From: Hericium rajendrae
Lineage: Eukaryota; Basidiomycota; Agaricomycetes; Russulales; Hericiaceae
Direction: 5' to 3'
NCBI GenBank assembly: GCA_033439255.1
Contig: CM065884.1
Span: forward strand, 1,488,001 to 1,552,000
Length of the DNA: 64,000 nucleotides
The translations under genes and the position numbers were made by a program. The notes below the pieces were generated by a model. The model was not told the DNA's origin, did not search any database, and saw nothing but the letters and a program-made list of their open reading frames with translations. How positions within the stretch are numbered: the stretch's first letter is position 1; every line of letters starts with the position of its first letter. Shown in pieces: positions 1 through 12,110 of the stretch.

Positions 1-1843
1 TCTTGGTCGCCCTGCCTTTGCTTGCGTCCGTCAGCCCAGTCAAGGTCCTACGTTCGGAATCAAAGGTGGAGCTGCCGGTGGAGGATACAGTCAGGTCATC
101 CCTATGGATGAGTTCAACCTTCATTTGACTGGAGATATTCATGCTGTTACTGCTGCCAACAACCTCCTCGGTGGGTTGGTTCAACCGTGATATTTATTCA
201 TGGTCTCATGGCACAGTACAGCGGCTGCTCTTGACGCCCGGATGTTTCACGAAGCAACGCAGACGGATAAAGCATTGTACAGCCGTCTTGTCCCCGCGAA
301 GAAGGGCAAACGCGAGTTCGCACCCCTGATGTTCAAGCGCCTGAAGAAGCTCGGTATCGACAAGACTAACCCTGACGACCTTACTCCCGAGGAGATCACC
401 CGTTTTGCCCGTCTCGACGTCGACCCGGAAACCATCACTTGGCACCGCGTCCTCGACACCAACGACCGTTTCCTGCGTAAGATCACCATTGGCCAGGCCC
501 CGACCGAGAAAGGCCACGAGCGCCAGACGGGCTTCGACATCGCTGTCGCGAGTGAGTGCATGGCCGTCCTGGCACTCACGACCGGCCTTCAGGACATGAG
601 GGAGCGGCTCGGCGCGATGGTTGTAGCAACCAGCAAGCAGGGCGAGCCGATCACCGCAGACGACATCGGTGTCGGAGGCGCACTTGCAGTCCTGATGAAG
701 GATGCGATCAAACCAAACCTGATGCAGACCCTCGAAGGAACGCCCGTCTTCGTTCACGCAGGGCCATTCGCCAACATCGCGCACGGCAACTCATCCATTC
801 TCGCTGACCGCGTTGCGCTGAAGCTCGCTGGAACGGAAGAGGGCGACAGCTCCGACCGCGTCGGCTACGTCCTGACCGAGGGCGGCTTCGGCGCGGACAT
901 GGGCATGGAGAAGTTCTGCAACATTAAGTGCAGAGTGAGCGGCCTGAAGCCGGATGCGACGGTCATCGTGGCGACCACCCGTGCGTTGAAGATGCACGGT
1001 GGTGGTCCGGATGTGACACCTGGCAAGCCGCTGGCTGAGACCTATACAAAGGAGGATCTGGTCACTCTGAAGGAGGGCACAAAGAACCTGGTGAAGCACA
1101 TCCAGAACTCGAAGAAGTTCGGCCTGAAAGTCGTTGTCGCAATCAACCAATTCGCGTATGTCCCTACTCTGTATCCGATCTCATTCTTGATTGACGATGG
1201 CTTCATAGTTCTGACACTCCCGCTGAGCTCGAGCTCATCCGCCAGGAGGCGCTAGCAGGTGGTGCCGACGCCGCTGTCGTCGCCAACCACTGGGCGGAAG
1301 GTGGTGCCGGCGCTCGCGCGCTGGCAGAAGCCCTCGTCACCGCGTGTGAAACCGAGTCTCATTTCAAGTTCCTTTACGACCTGAACATCCCGATCGAGGA
1401 GAAAATCGCCACCATTGCGAAAGAGATCTATGGTGCTGACGGCATTGAGCTCAGTGAGGTTGCTAAGAAGCAGATCGAGACCTACACTCGTCAAGGCTAT
1501 GGCGACCTCCCTATTTGCATGGCGAAGACTCAATACTCGTTCTCGCATGATCCAAAACTGAAGGGCGTCCCGACTGGTCAGTTCTTAAGCTTTATTCCTT
1601 ATGCATACCACTTAGATCGTTCTTCTAGGCTTCACCGTTCCCATCAGATCGGTCAGGCTCTCTGCGGGCGCTGGCTTCCTATACCCTCTCCTGGGCGATA
1701 TGCAGACGATGCCAGGTCTTGGAACGCGTCCAGGATTTTGGGAAGTCGGCATCGACCCCGAATCAGGACGGGTCGTAGGCCTCTTTAGACGGCCCACCAA
1801 TGCTAGACGTGATCTTCATCAGATAGCTTCTAGTGCTCCTTGA
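1..1843 (+). CDS. ADE3/MIS1-like: C-1-tetrahydrofolate synthase, C-terminal part (5' partial)
   Basis: This is the formate-tetrahydrofolate ligase domain of the trifunctional C1-THF synthase, which makes 10-formyl-THF from formate, ATP and THF for purine and methionine supply. The window opens inside the gene, so the dehydrogenase/cyclohydrolase half is missing. Exons are 2-170, 222-1155, 1209-1576 and 1629-1843, with phases that close. Family motifs seen include [35 protein letters not shown] and [14 protein letters not shown] near the end. The family normally stops just after a GLF tripeptide. Here the frame runs 18 codons further to a TGA at 1841; a TAG lies one base out of frame right after GLF (1786-1788), behind a run of three Ts. 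One missing T would explain this, so the short tail is doubtful. Identity of the domain is very secure; whether the protein is the cytosolic or mitochondrial form cannot be told. Confidence 0.93.
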
Positions 1844-2096
1844 ACTACCGTCTCAACACGGCTTGTGTACGCCGTTCAACACGGGCAGCGGTGGCCATTA
1901 TCTATTGACATAGCGCTCCGCGGTGTTGGTCTTCTGCGCCGCAGAAGGCGTGGAGTGTGTGGACTTGGAGCACGAAGTAGAACATCGTATTACTATCACA
2001 ATTTCTCGCATGGAAGTAGACATGCAATCACAAAATACTCAACGTATCATCCTTGCTGTTACCCGCCGACCTGTCTGCCGCCTGGAAGTCTGGCCT
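1844..2096. other. Convergent 3' intergenic spacer
   Basis: Short spacer between the converging ends of the C1-THF synthase gene and the glycoamidase gene. I see only presumed 3' UTR sequence here and no further gene. Confidence 0.6.
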
Positions 2097-4414
2097 TCAC
2101 AACTGCTTGAGACGGCGCCAGGGAGGAGGCTCGTGGATGGCTGCGCCTGGTGCAAGGCTGCCACCCTGGTGATCGAAAGTAATGTTGTTGAGGAATGCCG
2201 TAACCTCGCGGTCATAGGTATTGCCTGCCAGGTCAACGTAGGTCAATGTGTTGTTGCTCGTTCCATTCGTCCCCGAATTTCCGGTGGGTGCGGTATGGAA
2301 GGATCCACCTGAGGAAAGGTCAGCGATCAGCATTTCATTTGAGTTCATTTTCTGCTGACCGGCCAACTGTCGCTCATGAATGGTTGAACCCAAGATGAAT
2401 GGGCTCGGCAACAGCGTCCGTTCGTACGAGTGATCAAACGTTGCAACGACTGATGTTCTGTTCAGCTTAGTTCATACATTCGGACAGGGGAAACACTTAC
2501 AGTTGGAACCATCTGGGCTGGTAACCGTGAAGTTGATTATCAACGGGAAAGAGAAGTCGTCTTGGAGGACTTGAACACCGTTATGCGTGGATGACACCTT
2601 GCCTGAGGCGGTTTGGTCGACAAGCTACACAGCTGTTAGTGTGATCACGACAAAGTTCGATCATGAAAAGAAATACCTGTACGAAGGCATTATCCAGATA
2701 ATTTTGCACATTCTCGTATTCCAAATCTTGCGTGAAGACGACTTGCGTCTTCTTCCCACTCCCGGAAATGATGCTAGATTCAATCCTGATGCTTCGCTTC
2801 GCCCCCACCGTCACATTTACATCGCCATTGCTGCCTATGTTTCCGGTAGTAGTCGTGTTCGCGAAGTCGAAAGCGTCGTAAAGGGTGATATTGCCCGTTG
2901 TCGGTTCGGGCGATGAGTCCAGCTGGACTTGCAAGAGACCGGATACGAACCAGTTCTGATTGATCGTGTGATCCGATTCGGCAGATGCAACGTCAAGAGT
3001 GATGTTGTGAGGTGAGCCATCCGTTAGAATGGGTATGAACGGCGTGAGGTCCAAGAAGTACGATGGCAGATCAATAGCACCGTAGGACGTGATTGGTCTG
3101 TTGGAGCCAAGTCAATGGAGGGAATCGTAAGATGCCACGTTCCACAAACCTCCAAGCCGTAGGAACGATGCCCCCAGTGAAGATGACAGCATACGGAAAT
3201 GCAACACCGGCTACCTTTCCATCGACAAGAATGCGCACCTCGCGGAAGGCCCTTGTCCGAATGTCGTGTCAGGAGGAAGAGCAGACAAGAATTCATTCGC
3301 TGTGTTGAAATACTGAGTGGGTCGATCATTAGCAACACGAAAATTTGGATTCAGATGAGAAGCCTCTACCCAAAATTCTTCGTTCCCATTCCCAGATGCA
3401 AACAATTCTGCGTACGCAGTGACCGCATTGCGGGGCAATGTAACATTGAGCTATCTCTTCCAGGTCAAGGTTCAGCTCAATCTAGATAGATGAAATTTAC
3501 AGAAAATCCAGGTGGAACAGATGCATCATTACCAGTGTCGTTCGCCAAGTTGAGATCGGAACAATCAGATCAGCACGAGGAGCAGGGGGATGCACCGTCG
3601 ACGAAGCGAAAAAAGTTGCCTCCAATATCGCTGCAAGGCGCGGATGACGCATCAATATAAGAGCCCAAGAAGAGAGGATAAGGAAATAAGCAAGCTTACT
3701 TGCATATTCTCCATCGAGGCCTGTCTGGATGAGGTTGTCGAGCTGCAGGATGAACGTTCCTGGTTTTGCAAAGAGCGGAAGGAAGCGTGTGACATCTTTT
3801 AGATAAGTCCAGATAATTCCATCGCCAATTGTCGGCTCTGGTGTGGACGTGCGCCAGACTGTTTATGATTCAACACGCGCCGCACTGGACAAGAATTGTT
3901 AAACGTACTCTCGACGTTCTGGAATGTGAATATTCCGAGACGGTCGAATTGCGTGCCATTGGAAGTAACGGTAAAGTTAAGACTTATTCCGGCCCATGAT
4001 CCAGGTACACCACAATCTGTAGGAGGGCTGTACGAAATATACTTTGTCAGTTTCAATTGATGGGTTTGAGGGGACGGAACCCATACATGAAGTGCACAAT
4101 TTCAGGGCTGGACGCATCGTCAGCTTTATCAAGTCACACGAACTTCAGAGTGGATTACTTACTCTCCAAACGAAAATGCAAATGTGCGTCTGCATTTACA
4201 GATATCAGTTCTGGGTTCTGCATACAATGCATGACACCCACTGTAGGACCTGGATGGTACACTGTTTCACATCTTGAGGTAAGGGTGGAGGTTGTGCGAC
4301 CTGGAAGTCAACCAGCCTTGCTGATTGGACCTGCGTTATGCCGAACCACGAGCACCAGAACAGACAAACTCGCAGCAGTTCCCGAAAAAATCCTAGTGGA
4401 CTGGATGGTGCCAT
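2097..4414 (-). CDS. PNGase A-type peptide N-glycosidase, secreted or membrane-anchored
   Basis: Multi-exon gene of the peptide-N4-(N-acetyl-glucosaminyl)asparagine amidase A family, which removes N-glycans from glycoproteins in the secretory or extracellular space. Read along the minus strand, the start at 4414 is chosen because MAPSSPLGFFRELLRVCLFW looks like a signal or anchor segment; an in-frame ATG at 4555 would only add UTR-like sequence. The family core follows: LVDFQVAQPPPLP, PPTDCGVPGSWAGISLNFTV, IWRTSTPEPTIGDGIIWTYL, KDVTRFLPLFAKPGTFILQL, an FDLTPFIPILTDGSPHNITL segment and WFVSGLLQVQLD, then a beta-rich C-terminal part with ATFDHSYER, ending at the TGA at 2097. Introns have normal GT-AG ends. 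The assignment rests on recognised family sequence; the family is known from plants and fungi. Substrate is inferred. Confidence 0.85.
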
Positions 4415-5184
4415 GATCAGTGACAACCTGGATGCCTGTGGGAGAGACCGGGGGTGCGAAAAAGACGCACGTCTCAAGAAGCTCAAGTACTGCTGTGAGA
4501 ACCGAAGATCTGTCGGAGCAAACGATGAGGGATGTGAAATCAAGATCGGGTGCATATAGTAGCCTCATCGAAACTGCTGGCTATTGGTCTTGATCTAAAA
4601 CAGGACGATAAGGCAGCAATAGTCAGGAAGTCGCAGGGTTGTCAACAATTCAAGTTCTGATCACAGCCTTCCAGAGTAGCATGGTTTACGAGATGAAAGA
4701 AGTTTCCCGAGTTTGACCAGATTACCAGAAACGACAGACCAGGCGCTGCTGAAATCTACTCAAATTACGGACGTGAGATTGATATGATGTGGGAGGAAGC
4801 AGCAAAAGGCGGGCGGCGATGATGGAACGACGAGGCGGAACAAGTTGCGAACGCAACGATCTGCAGGACTCGCTTAGATCACACACGCCGCGACTATTCA
4901 CTCCCGGATAAGGTCAACAAGGTCTAGACACTTTGTGTTAATCGCAGAGCACGAGATAACTAGGTTCCATACAACGCCATATGATACAAAGTAAAACAAC
5001 AGGGCTGTCTACGATGCGGAATTCCAATGCAGATAGACATGTAGCAAATACAACACTGGCTTTCGATGTGGATCAAGGCTCCACGATCCCGTATCACCAC
5101 CAGCCAGCCATGCAACCATCGAAACAAGAAATGAGATGATTGCTCCCATCTTCATACACGATCAGGCTGAAGATCGCGGATCTC
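4415..5184. other. Spacer between glycoamidase and chitinase genes
   Basis: About 770 bases holding the promoter of the glycoamidase gene and the 3' end of the chitinase gene, which lie head-to-tail on the minus strand. I find no convincing coding sequence or RNA gene. Confidence 0.5.
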
Positions 5185-7303
5185 TCAGACTTCACGGGCG
5201 GCGTGGCTCGTGGACTTCGCATTGGCAGGGCCTGTTGCCGCGCCAGCCGGAATAGAGGCATGTGCGACAGTCGTCCTGTAGTTCGTCTTCGCAACGACCA
5301 CGTCTGCGCAAGGACCATCGTCTGTCCAGTCACCAGCGGAGCCTGCGATAGGTGGATAAATGGCGAGCCAGAGCTGGGCAAGGCATAGGCTTACCTCCAG
5401 GCACATCAGCCTCAGACCACCACTTGGCAGTCCAGAGGTGGCCGCTTAAATTAGCACATTGGTCAGTTATGTCGTCAGAAATTCGAAGATATCGCTGTGA
5501 ACTCACTTGTAGGTCACTTGATCACCACCTTCGTACTATTGTAGTTTAAGTCAGGTTGAGGCATATGGTACAAGCCTAAGAATAAGACAACGCACAGCAA
5601 TGTTACTCTGCCAAGGTGCCACGACACCACAGCTGCCGCTAGGGGGCTGCGTCGGCGGAGGAGCTGCCGTGGTTGTGCTCGAAGGCGGATTGCTCGTAGT
5701 CGTCGGCGGATTGCCGGGAGAGGTGCTGGTGGGAACGCTTCCACCACCGTTGGAGAGGGCCGACTTAATGGCGGCATCGTAGCGTCCGTTGGCTGTCATT
5801 CCGAGGATATGAGCAAAATAATGACAGCAGCACGTGAAGAGACGCACCGTAAGCCTGTGATGCGTCCCAGAGCATCACACCACCGAACGATGAATATTGA
5901 CTGCGAGTCTGCTCAGCGATTGTGGCGAGTTGAGCTGCAGAGACGTATCCGGATCCTGCAGCCGTGCTAGAAGCCGGAGCGCCAATGAAAATCTTGACGT
6001 TCTTGTTTGGAGAGACAGTCTTTGCCCACGTGTCCCTGCACACGACACTTAAATATTTGCATCCAGAAACCGTTCAAACTGCCATACCATTGGTCGAAAT
6101 TCCAATCCTGAAGCACAAGTGAGGAGATATCACATTAAGATACACGGCGGGACATACGTTCGCATTGTCGAAAGCTTGTAAGCCACAGAAGTTGTTGTCT
6201 ATGAGAGCAAAAACGTAAGTCAACGGCACTTCAAAAGGGTTGGAAAAAACCTACAGAATTGAACAAAAACGGCATCAAAGCCTGCATTGTTCAGGATATC
6301 TCCCATGAATGCATCCGGAAAAGGGCATTGGGGGGCACCAGTAATATAGTACCTGTGGGAAAAATGAGAAGAGTACATTGCAGAATGAAATCGGGGACGC
6401 ACTGTTTGCTGGCGCCGCTCGCGTGAGACCTAATTTGACTGATGAAAGCGGGCCAATGGGCAGCGGAACCACCCTCAAGATCCAGGTCGACACTGACATC
6501 ATCACTTTCAGTCCTGTGCTCGGCACTTTCCAACTCAGCAAAAGACGTACCCGTCAAGAACAGCGCTGCCGAAGGGCCTCGTGGAGCTAGAACCACCGAG
6601 GAAAATGTTCCAAATCGTGTCGGCGAATTGCTGAGCCTGGCTGTCCGACGTGAAGCTAACGGCGCCGGTTGCTCCGCCGATGCTGATGGTAATGGCCTTG
6701 CCCTTCGACTGGCAGGTCTGGATGTCTGATGCCAGGAAAGAACAATTCGGCAGATCAGTGCCGGGAAAGACAGGGTCGCTACTCGTGCTGCAGATCTACA
6801 TAATCTATGAGTAAGGAACAGTGATAACCAGGATTGGACAGCTCACGTTCGCCAAGTCGATCGATGGCAGGCCTCCCGCATCAAAGGCGACGTTGAGGAA
6901 GGCCACAGGGAACATGTCGATGCTGTTGTCCTGTGGTAGTGTGTTTAGCTACGAGCTCACAAACGTATTGGTATATCGTTATCAACGTACCTGACAGTAG
7001 AAAGAAAGAGTCTGCTGCCAGTTCGCAGTGTCGCTCGTGTGAGTAGCTCCATACGAGTTTTGTCCCCAATAGCTAAGGAAATTTTTATCTTCAGTCAAAG
7101 ATTTGGATCTAAATATGTACAATGGTATGCCTTACACGGCGACCTAGAAACACAGATATAATGAGTCATTCTCTTTAAGAAAATTTACGAAGGAAGACTC
7201 GTACATTGTCGTTTCGGCTGACGTCAAATCCAAGAACAGGTAGAGAGCTGAAAGCGATTGAGAGGAGCGACAATCGCACCAAGTTTAGCAGAGTGCTGAG
7301 CAT
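5185..7303 (-). CDS. GH18 endochitinase with C-terminal chitin-binding module
   Basis: Secreted family 18 chitinase hydrolysing beta-1,4-linked GlcNAc of fungal wall chitin. The start at 7303 gives a clear signal peptide of about 25 residues ([20 protein letters not shown], then LPVLGFDV). The catalytic barrel begins with [12 protein letters not shown]. The GH18 motif DGVDLDLE is rebuilt across an intron and has all its acidic residues, so the enzyme should be active. Later parts include [17 protein letters not shown] and [15 protein letters not shown] Ser/Thr/Pro/Gly-rich linker (around 5650-5740) leads to a CBM5/12-like module with [21 protein letters not shown] and GDWTDDGPC. The architecture resembles yeast Cts1 and class III chitinases. 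At least eight short introns interrupt the gene. Likely roles are wall remodelling, cell separation or nutrient recycling. A TATA box lies just upstream. Confidence 0.92.
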
Positions 7304-7357
7304 GATAGGCAAGAAGGGGAGGTACTCGGATGCAGATACTGCACTTACCTCGTCTCC

Positions 7358-7365
7358 CTTTTATA
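7358..7365 (-). promoter_or_regulatory. TATA box of the chitinase gene
   Basis: The minus strand reads TATAAAAG about 55 bases upstream of the chitinase start codon, in a plausible place for a core promoter with a short 5' UTR. Confidence 0.55.
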
Positions 7366-9586
7366 CCTTCATGAGGCTCAGCCAAATGAGGCAGATGGCC
7401 TGGGCTGGTCAATGTGCAAATCACATTGCGACACGTCCAACATCGACACTGATGCCGACGAATATGCTCATCAGTACGGCTCCTGCATACCGAACGTGTC
7501 GGACTGAGATATGACCGAGTATCTCATGGATAAGGTTTGGTACCCAATGACTGTAGAGCAAAATAGAGTAGATCAGCGCGGCGACTAAGGCAATATCAAC
7601 ATGAGCAACGAGAAGACAACCCGATTCGCGAAGGGCAGCATGCCAACCAGATGCTTCACCATGCGAAACACATGCCGAACTGTTCAGGAGCATGGTTATT
7701 TATGCATATGACCGCCGGCGAAGCATGGGCGAAGATTATCCACATGGCACCGCGAAGACGAACCCGACGAGTTTGTGCTGGCATGCAGCCTGGCATGATA
7801 AGATAGCAAGCGAAAAGACGGTAAGCGGCCAACTGCCGAACGAGACAAGCATAAAAGGTACAGTTGCCAGGCAGGCATTACTATTCCAGCAGTACCGTCG
7901 CAAATAGTCCATCTCCACGATCTGAAGCCTGAGGCCGGAACGAAACATGGTGCCGCCACAGCACCTCAGGTCTCTAAATCTAACTTCCAGAAGCAAGGAT
8001 CAGCTGAGTGATGCAGACATGATGGTCACCTCTGAGCTACGTTCTGCGAGCGAGGGTTGCATGGCTCGAGACAGCCAAGATAGCGACCATCCCAGGTCAC
8101 AGATATGTAGATTGTCGATTGAGACCGAAATTTTGATTCGGATTGCCGGGCGTCATTGGATGATCCAGGATGATCAACCAAAAAATACAGGCATAACATC
8201 ACTGGGAAAAACATCACTGGGGCATGAGCGCGTGAAATAAGAGGCACATGTTGCGCATATGCCAGCGCACAAGGCAACGGATATTTTCGAAGTTCCCAGA
8301 GGTCTCCCGGCCGTCGGCGCATCTGGAACATGGGTGGATGTCCAACACTAGTGCATCAGTACTGATTCAAAAACTCGATTCAAGAAGTGAAGCCCTGCTG
8401 GCCCGCATTAAAAATCGTTATTATGAGATACATTGCATAGCATAGTGAGAGAGAATGAAGCGTACCTTCTGTAATTCCTCCGACAAGTTTGCATCATGGA
8501 AGACGATGCGAGACGCCCGGTTTGAGTCTTTGAGAGCACTGAGTAGTCGCCACGAAAACGCCGGTGCCGGGCCGGCAAGGCAGGCTCAAAACGGTAACCA
8601 AGGACGATCGCCACCTCCGGTACTCCGACTTCCGGCTCCGAATTGTCGCCGCCGGCTCTCAAACCGACAAGCAACTTTGTCCTGGGCTCGTCAACGCGTT
8701 CTGTCTGTTAAACACAGACCCATGATCCTTCCATAGCTGAAGTTCTATGTCATACCAACACATTAAAATAACTAAGAGTTGACTTGGCTGCGTCTTTTCG
8801 CCATCACATAGGCTGTTGTCCTTTTGAATGGTTCCATCGCCCTGGCAAACTGGCGGTGTGTGTCAAGCATAATTCTCAGAAGTCTATACATCTCATTATA
8901 TTCTGATTTAGCACCTTGACAGGCCTCGCTCCAGAATGAGGACAACTCGAGCGATGTTCACAAGTGCCCTCAATCAAAGCACAATCCTGTGGAAGTCGGT
9001 CTGATCATTTTCGCCCAGCAGCTATTGAGTACGCAATATGCTCTTTGACTTGAAAAGGACTCTCAGAAGCTGCCTAATAGCTGTGGGGTCTTGACTTTAT
9101 GGCTGCATTCATGCGTTACTTCGTTTTCAGTGCAGAACTTATATAACTGATCTAATTTCAACCCATGACCGAACACAGGCGTTCTTTGCCTGGAGTACAT
9201 ATGGGAGCGCAGTGTTTCCGCGATACGGACGTTCGGTCTCAAACCATATGCTTTTGTGGCATGGTGTAAGCCAGCCCCGTGGCTGGTCCAGGTTCTGGTT
9301 CTGCTAATGAACGGTTGAAGGCATGATGAAATCGTCACAGAGCCGGTAGCTAATAACCGTGTTCACGCAATACGCCTTCTTTCTGTCCTTCTGGCCATTG
9401 AGAAGTCAGAGGTTTCGAGCGACGCCTCTTTCAGGCCAAGTGTCATCCTGGTTTGCGGTTGCTTTGTAGCTTCTGACCGAGGCAGAAATTCGTTGGACCG
9501 GAATGGACCCCGTCGAGCTTGTGCTCTCTCTCATGGAATCCTGCTTCTGTTCGGTAACGGCTCGCGACGTTGTGTTGAAGGTGCGA
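7366..9586. other. Gene-poor region upstream of the chitinase and GH5 genes
   Basis: About 2.2 kb with no open frame that reads like a protein on either strand and no recognisable RNA gene or repeat family. It separates the divergently transcribed chitinase (-) and the first GH5-like gene (+), so it should hold both promoters. The only local pattern I noted is a short imperfect duplication of a 13-base AACATCACTGGG-type word near 8198-8221. Confidence 0.5.
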
Positions 9587-9594
9587 TATAAAAG
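9587..9594 (+). promoter_or_regulatory. TATA box of GH5-like copy 1
   Basis: TATAAAAG lies about 35-85 bases upstream of the first ATG and first coding-like exon of the degenerate GH5 copy. A retained TATA box suggests the copy decayed fairly recently. Confidence 0.5.
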
Positions 9595-9620
9595 GCCTCT
9601 GACTCGATGTTGTTCAGAGG

Positions 9621-10270
9621 ATGCAGACTGTTAGCAGCCTGTTCATGAATTTCTTCAGAAACATCATCTGCGTGCTCTCTGCGCGACACGTCGTCCGGCT
9701 GCAAATTCCTTTGTAGGCTCTAATCAATATTATGCAGCAGGTCTTTCTTCCTCGCAGCGAATCATTCTGCTGGAGTACGTCATCTTGTCCATAATGTTCC
9801 CTGATGAACCCTGATTCTATACCTTTTTTATCCGTCAGTGCCCTTCGAAGTGCTGGCATGAAGGCCATTCGCGTCTGGATGGATGCCGAGTCCACTTCAA
9901 CGACGAAAACTACGCTCATCACGATCATCCCAGCCTTGGAGTCCGGCGCGGTTGGGAACTATGATCCCATGATACTCAATATGCTCTACGACTTCATGGT
10001 AGACGCACACACGCACGGCATCAAGGTACGCGAATGTCGGTTTCCGCAACCAATAAATTTCTTTCAAATCTCTCATCAGCATGCACAGCTGCAACGCTCT
10101 TTCTGGTGGAGATATCTACGGGCAGTGGTACGGCACCGGCGACTTCTACGAGCAGGCAATCGCGACCTCCGATAGGTGTCAGCAAGTCAGGCTTTACGGC
10201 TCTGTCGACTGTCGCACAGGAGGCGCTTAACGCGGCCGCTGCGTTAGATTACTCTGACTTTCTGCTGTAA
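9621..10270 (+). pseudogene. GH5-like glycoside hydrolase, copy 1: core deleted
   Basis: Tandem relative of the next gene and clearly a broken copy. The first exon still encodes YYAAGLSSSQR, but its signal-peptide part is out of frame with that sequence. The second exon gives SAGMKAIRVWMDAEST and DFMVDAHTHGIK. The third has MHSCNALSGGDIYGQWYGTG and then, within about 20 bases, jumps to the extreme C-terminus GFTALSTVAQEALNAAAALD, ending SDFLL at TAA 10268. Compared with copy 2 it lacks roughly the middle 250 residues, including both catalytic glutamate regions. It therefore cannot be an active hydrolase. The surviving N- and C-terminal thirds are still well conserved against copy 2, which points to an internal deletion after a tandem duplication. 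Confidence 0.8.
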
Positions 10271-10721
10271 GTGATCTGGAAGAAGGATCATGTCGGCAGC
10301 GGGATGCTCAGATTGGTCTTCACCCGTATTTCTTGGGGTGGGATTCAAATCCTGATCATGGAGGAAGACCGAAGCCTATTCTGAGAATGGCCCACCAGCT
10401 CAGGGTCTTCATTCAGCGGAAACTGGTGATCACCATGTGGTCCATTGCAGTATTACCACGTCCTGACTATAGCCCCTGTGGATATCAAATAGGACAGCCT
10501 CCAGACAAGGCGCTTAGCGGTCGTCTCTCCCCTTTCTATACAACCTGTAGGGAAAGAGCAGTCAGATCAGTTTAATGGACTGCCTCAAGCTTGTCTCATC
10601 GCTCAAAGGTCGAGTTTGCTCCACAGGTGGCACGGCCTTGTTCTACGACGCAGTGACAGCGAGCGCTTCATATAGCGCTAACGGCCGACATGGAAGCTCC
10701 GTGCAGCTGGCTGCAACGTAA
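10271..10721. other. Spacer between GH5-like copies
   Basis: About 450 bases between the two tandem copies, expected to hold the promoter of copy 2. I see no gene here. Confidence 0.45.
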
Positions 10722-12110
10722 ATGACTATGAAGATTTTCGCCCTTCTTTTTCCCGCGCTGTGCGCATTCCACGTCGCGTACGCTGCCAACTCGTTCGAAG
10801 GCTCGAACCTCTATTACGCCGCCGGTCTCTCCTCGTCGCAGAGGACTATGCTGCTTAAGCACGTCCCTCCGCCCACGCATCCCTTTGTCTTATAATCAAA
10901 TCCGCACCTGCGCCAGTGCTTTACAGAGAGCAGGCATGAAGGTCCTCCGCATATGGCTAGACGGCGAGTCCACCGGGACGACCAAAAACACGCCCACCAC
11001 GCCCTACCCCGCCCTCGAGCACGCCGCCGTCGGGCAATATAACCCCACCGTCCTCAACCTCCTCGACGCCTTCATGGTCGACGCCCACGCGCACGGCATC
11101 AAGGCAAGCCCCTTCCCTGCCCCTTTACCTTCTCTCTCCTGACACAACGCGCGCCGCACAGCTGGAACGCGTTCGCGGGCGGCGACGTGTACGACACGAC
11201 GTTCGGCGCGCTCGCCTTCTACACGAGCGCGAACGCGACGGGCGCGTTCGACGACCGCCTGCGATCATGCTCAACTACGAGCACGCGACGCTCGCAAGCC
11301 GTGGAAGGCGCTGGACGACGACATCTTCGCGTTCGAGGCGGAGAACGAGGCGATGATCGGGCTCGTGAGTTTCTCGCCGCCGTCGCGTTTTGTATGCGCC
11401 TGATGGGGTGTGCGCAGGGCCAGCAGTTTATTGAAGAGCATCAGGATTGGCAGTGTGACGGCGCTGCGACGATCAAGACTGAACTGGGCTCTGATAGCGG
11501 GGTTAACGCTTACTTTCTCGCATTCTGCGGATGAACGCTCAGTATTTGTAGATTCTCGTCACGCCTGGCGAGTCCTGGACGGCAGAGTCCATGCAGGACA
11601 TCTGGCTGAACTGCACCGCGCTGGACGTCATCGCGATCCACGCGTACAGCGCAGACGAGTACGCGACGGCCGCGCTCCAGCCATACGTAAAGCGCACACA
11701 GGCGGCGGGCAAGAAGCTGCTGATGGAGGAATGGTGCGTGTTCCACTCTGTCCGTGCGTATCCGCGCTGAGCAAACCCGCAGGGTCGCATCTTCGCCTCG
11801 GACAAAAACACCGACTATAACAACGGGTCCGCGATGCCCGCGGCGACGCGCAGCGCGAATATCCAGACGTGGGCGCACCAGATCACTGCGGCGAGCGTGC
11901 CGTGGCTTAACTGGGAAGTATTGCCCAATGCCGATCCGTATGTATGCGCCTTGCGTCCATGCGATGAGTGCGTAAAGCTGATTGCGCACGCAGAATGGTG
12001 GGGATTGTGAGGTCGGCGTGGGCGACGCCGAATTCATGGCGCTGTCGACGATTGCGCACGAAACGCTGAATGCGCCCGCTGCGTTCGACTTCTCGGAGTA
12101 CCTCCTGTAA
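10722..12110 (+). pseudogene. GH5-like (cellulase/mannanase-type) glycoside hydrolase, copy 2, frame-broken
   Basis: Secreted glycoside hydrolase of the GH5/clan A type, probably acting on plant or fungal beta-glycans; the substrate cannot be fixed. A signal peptide (MTMKIFALLFPALCAFHVAY) leads to NSFEGSNLYYAAGLSSSQR and AGMKVLRIWLDGESTGTT. FAFEAENEAMIG carries the expected acid/base Glu and KKLLMEEWG the nucleophile Glu. HQITAASVPWLNWEVLPNAD follows and the end is FDFSEYLL. Intron 10859-10916 must use a GC-AG pair to keep frame. The next junction near 11104 does not close in frame. Two single-base gaps are also apparent, about 11266 (DDRLR to IMLNYEHATL) and about 11292 (before KPWKALDDD). 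Both catalytic regions are present, so this is either a young pseudogene or a real gene with sequence errors. Confidence 0.65.

Noticed and set aside
7304-9586. Possible small genes in the gene-poor region
   Set aside because: All open frames are short, lack consistent splice signals and show no recognisable domain.
11510-12037. 175-codon open frame on the minus strand over GH5 copy 2
   Set aside because: It is the antisense shadow of the GC-rich GH5 exons; the sense strand carries clear family motifs.
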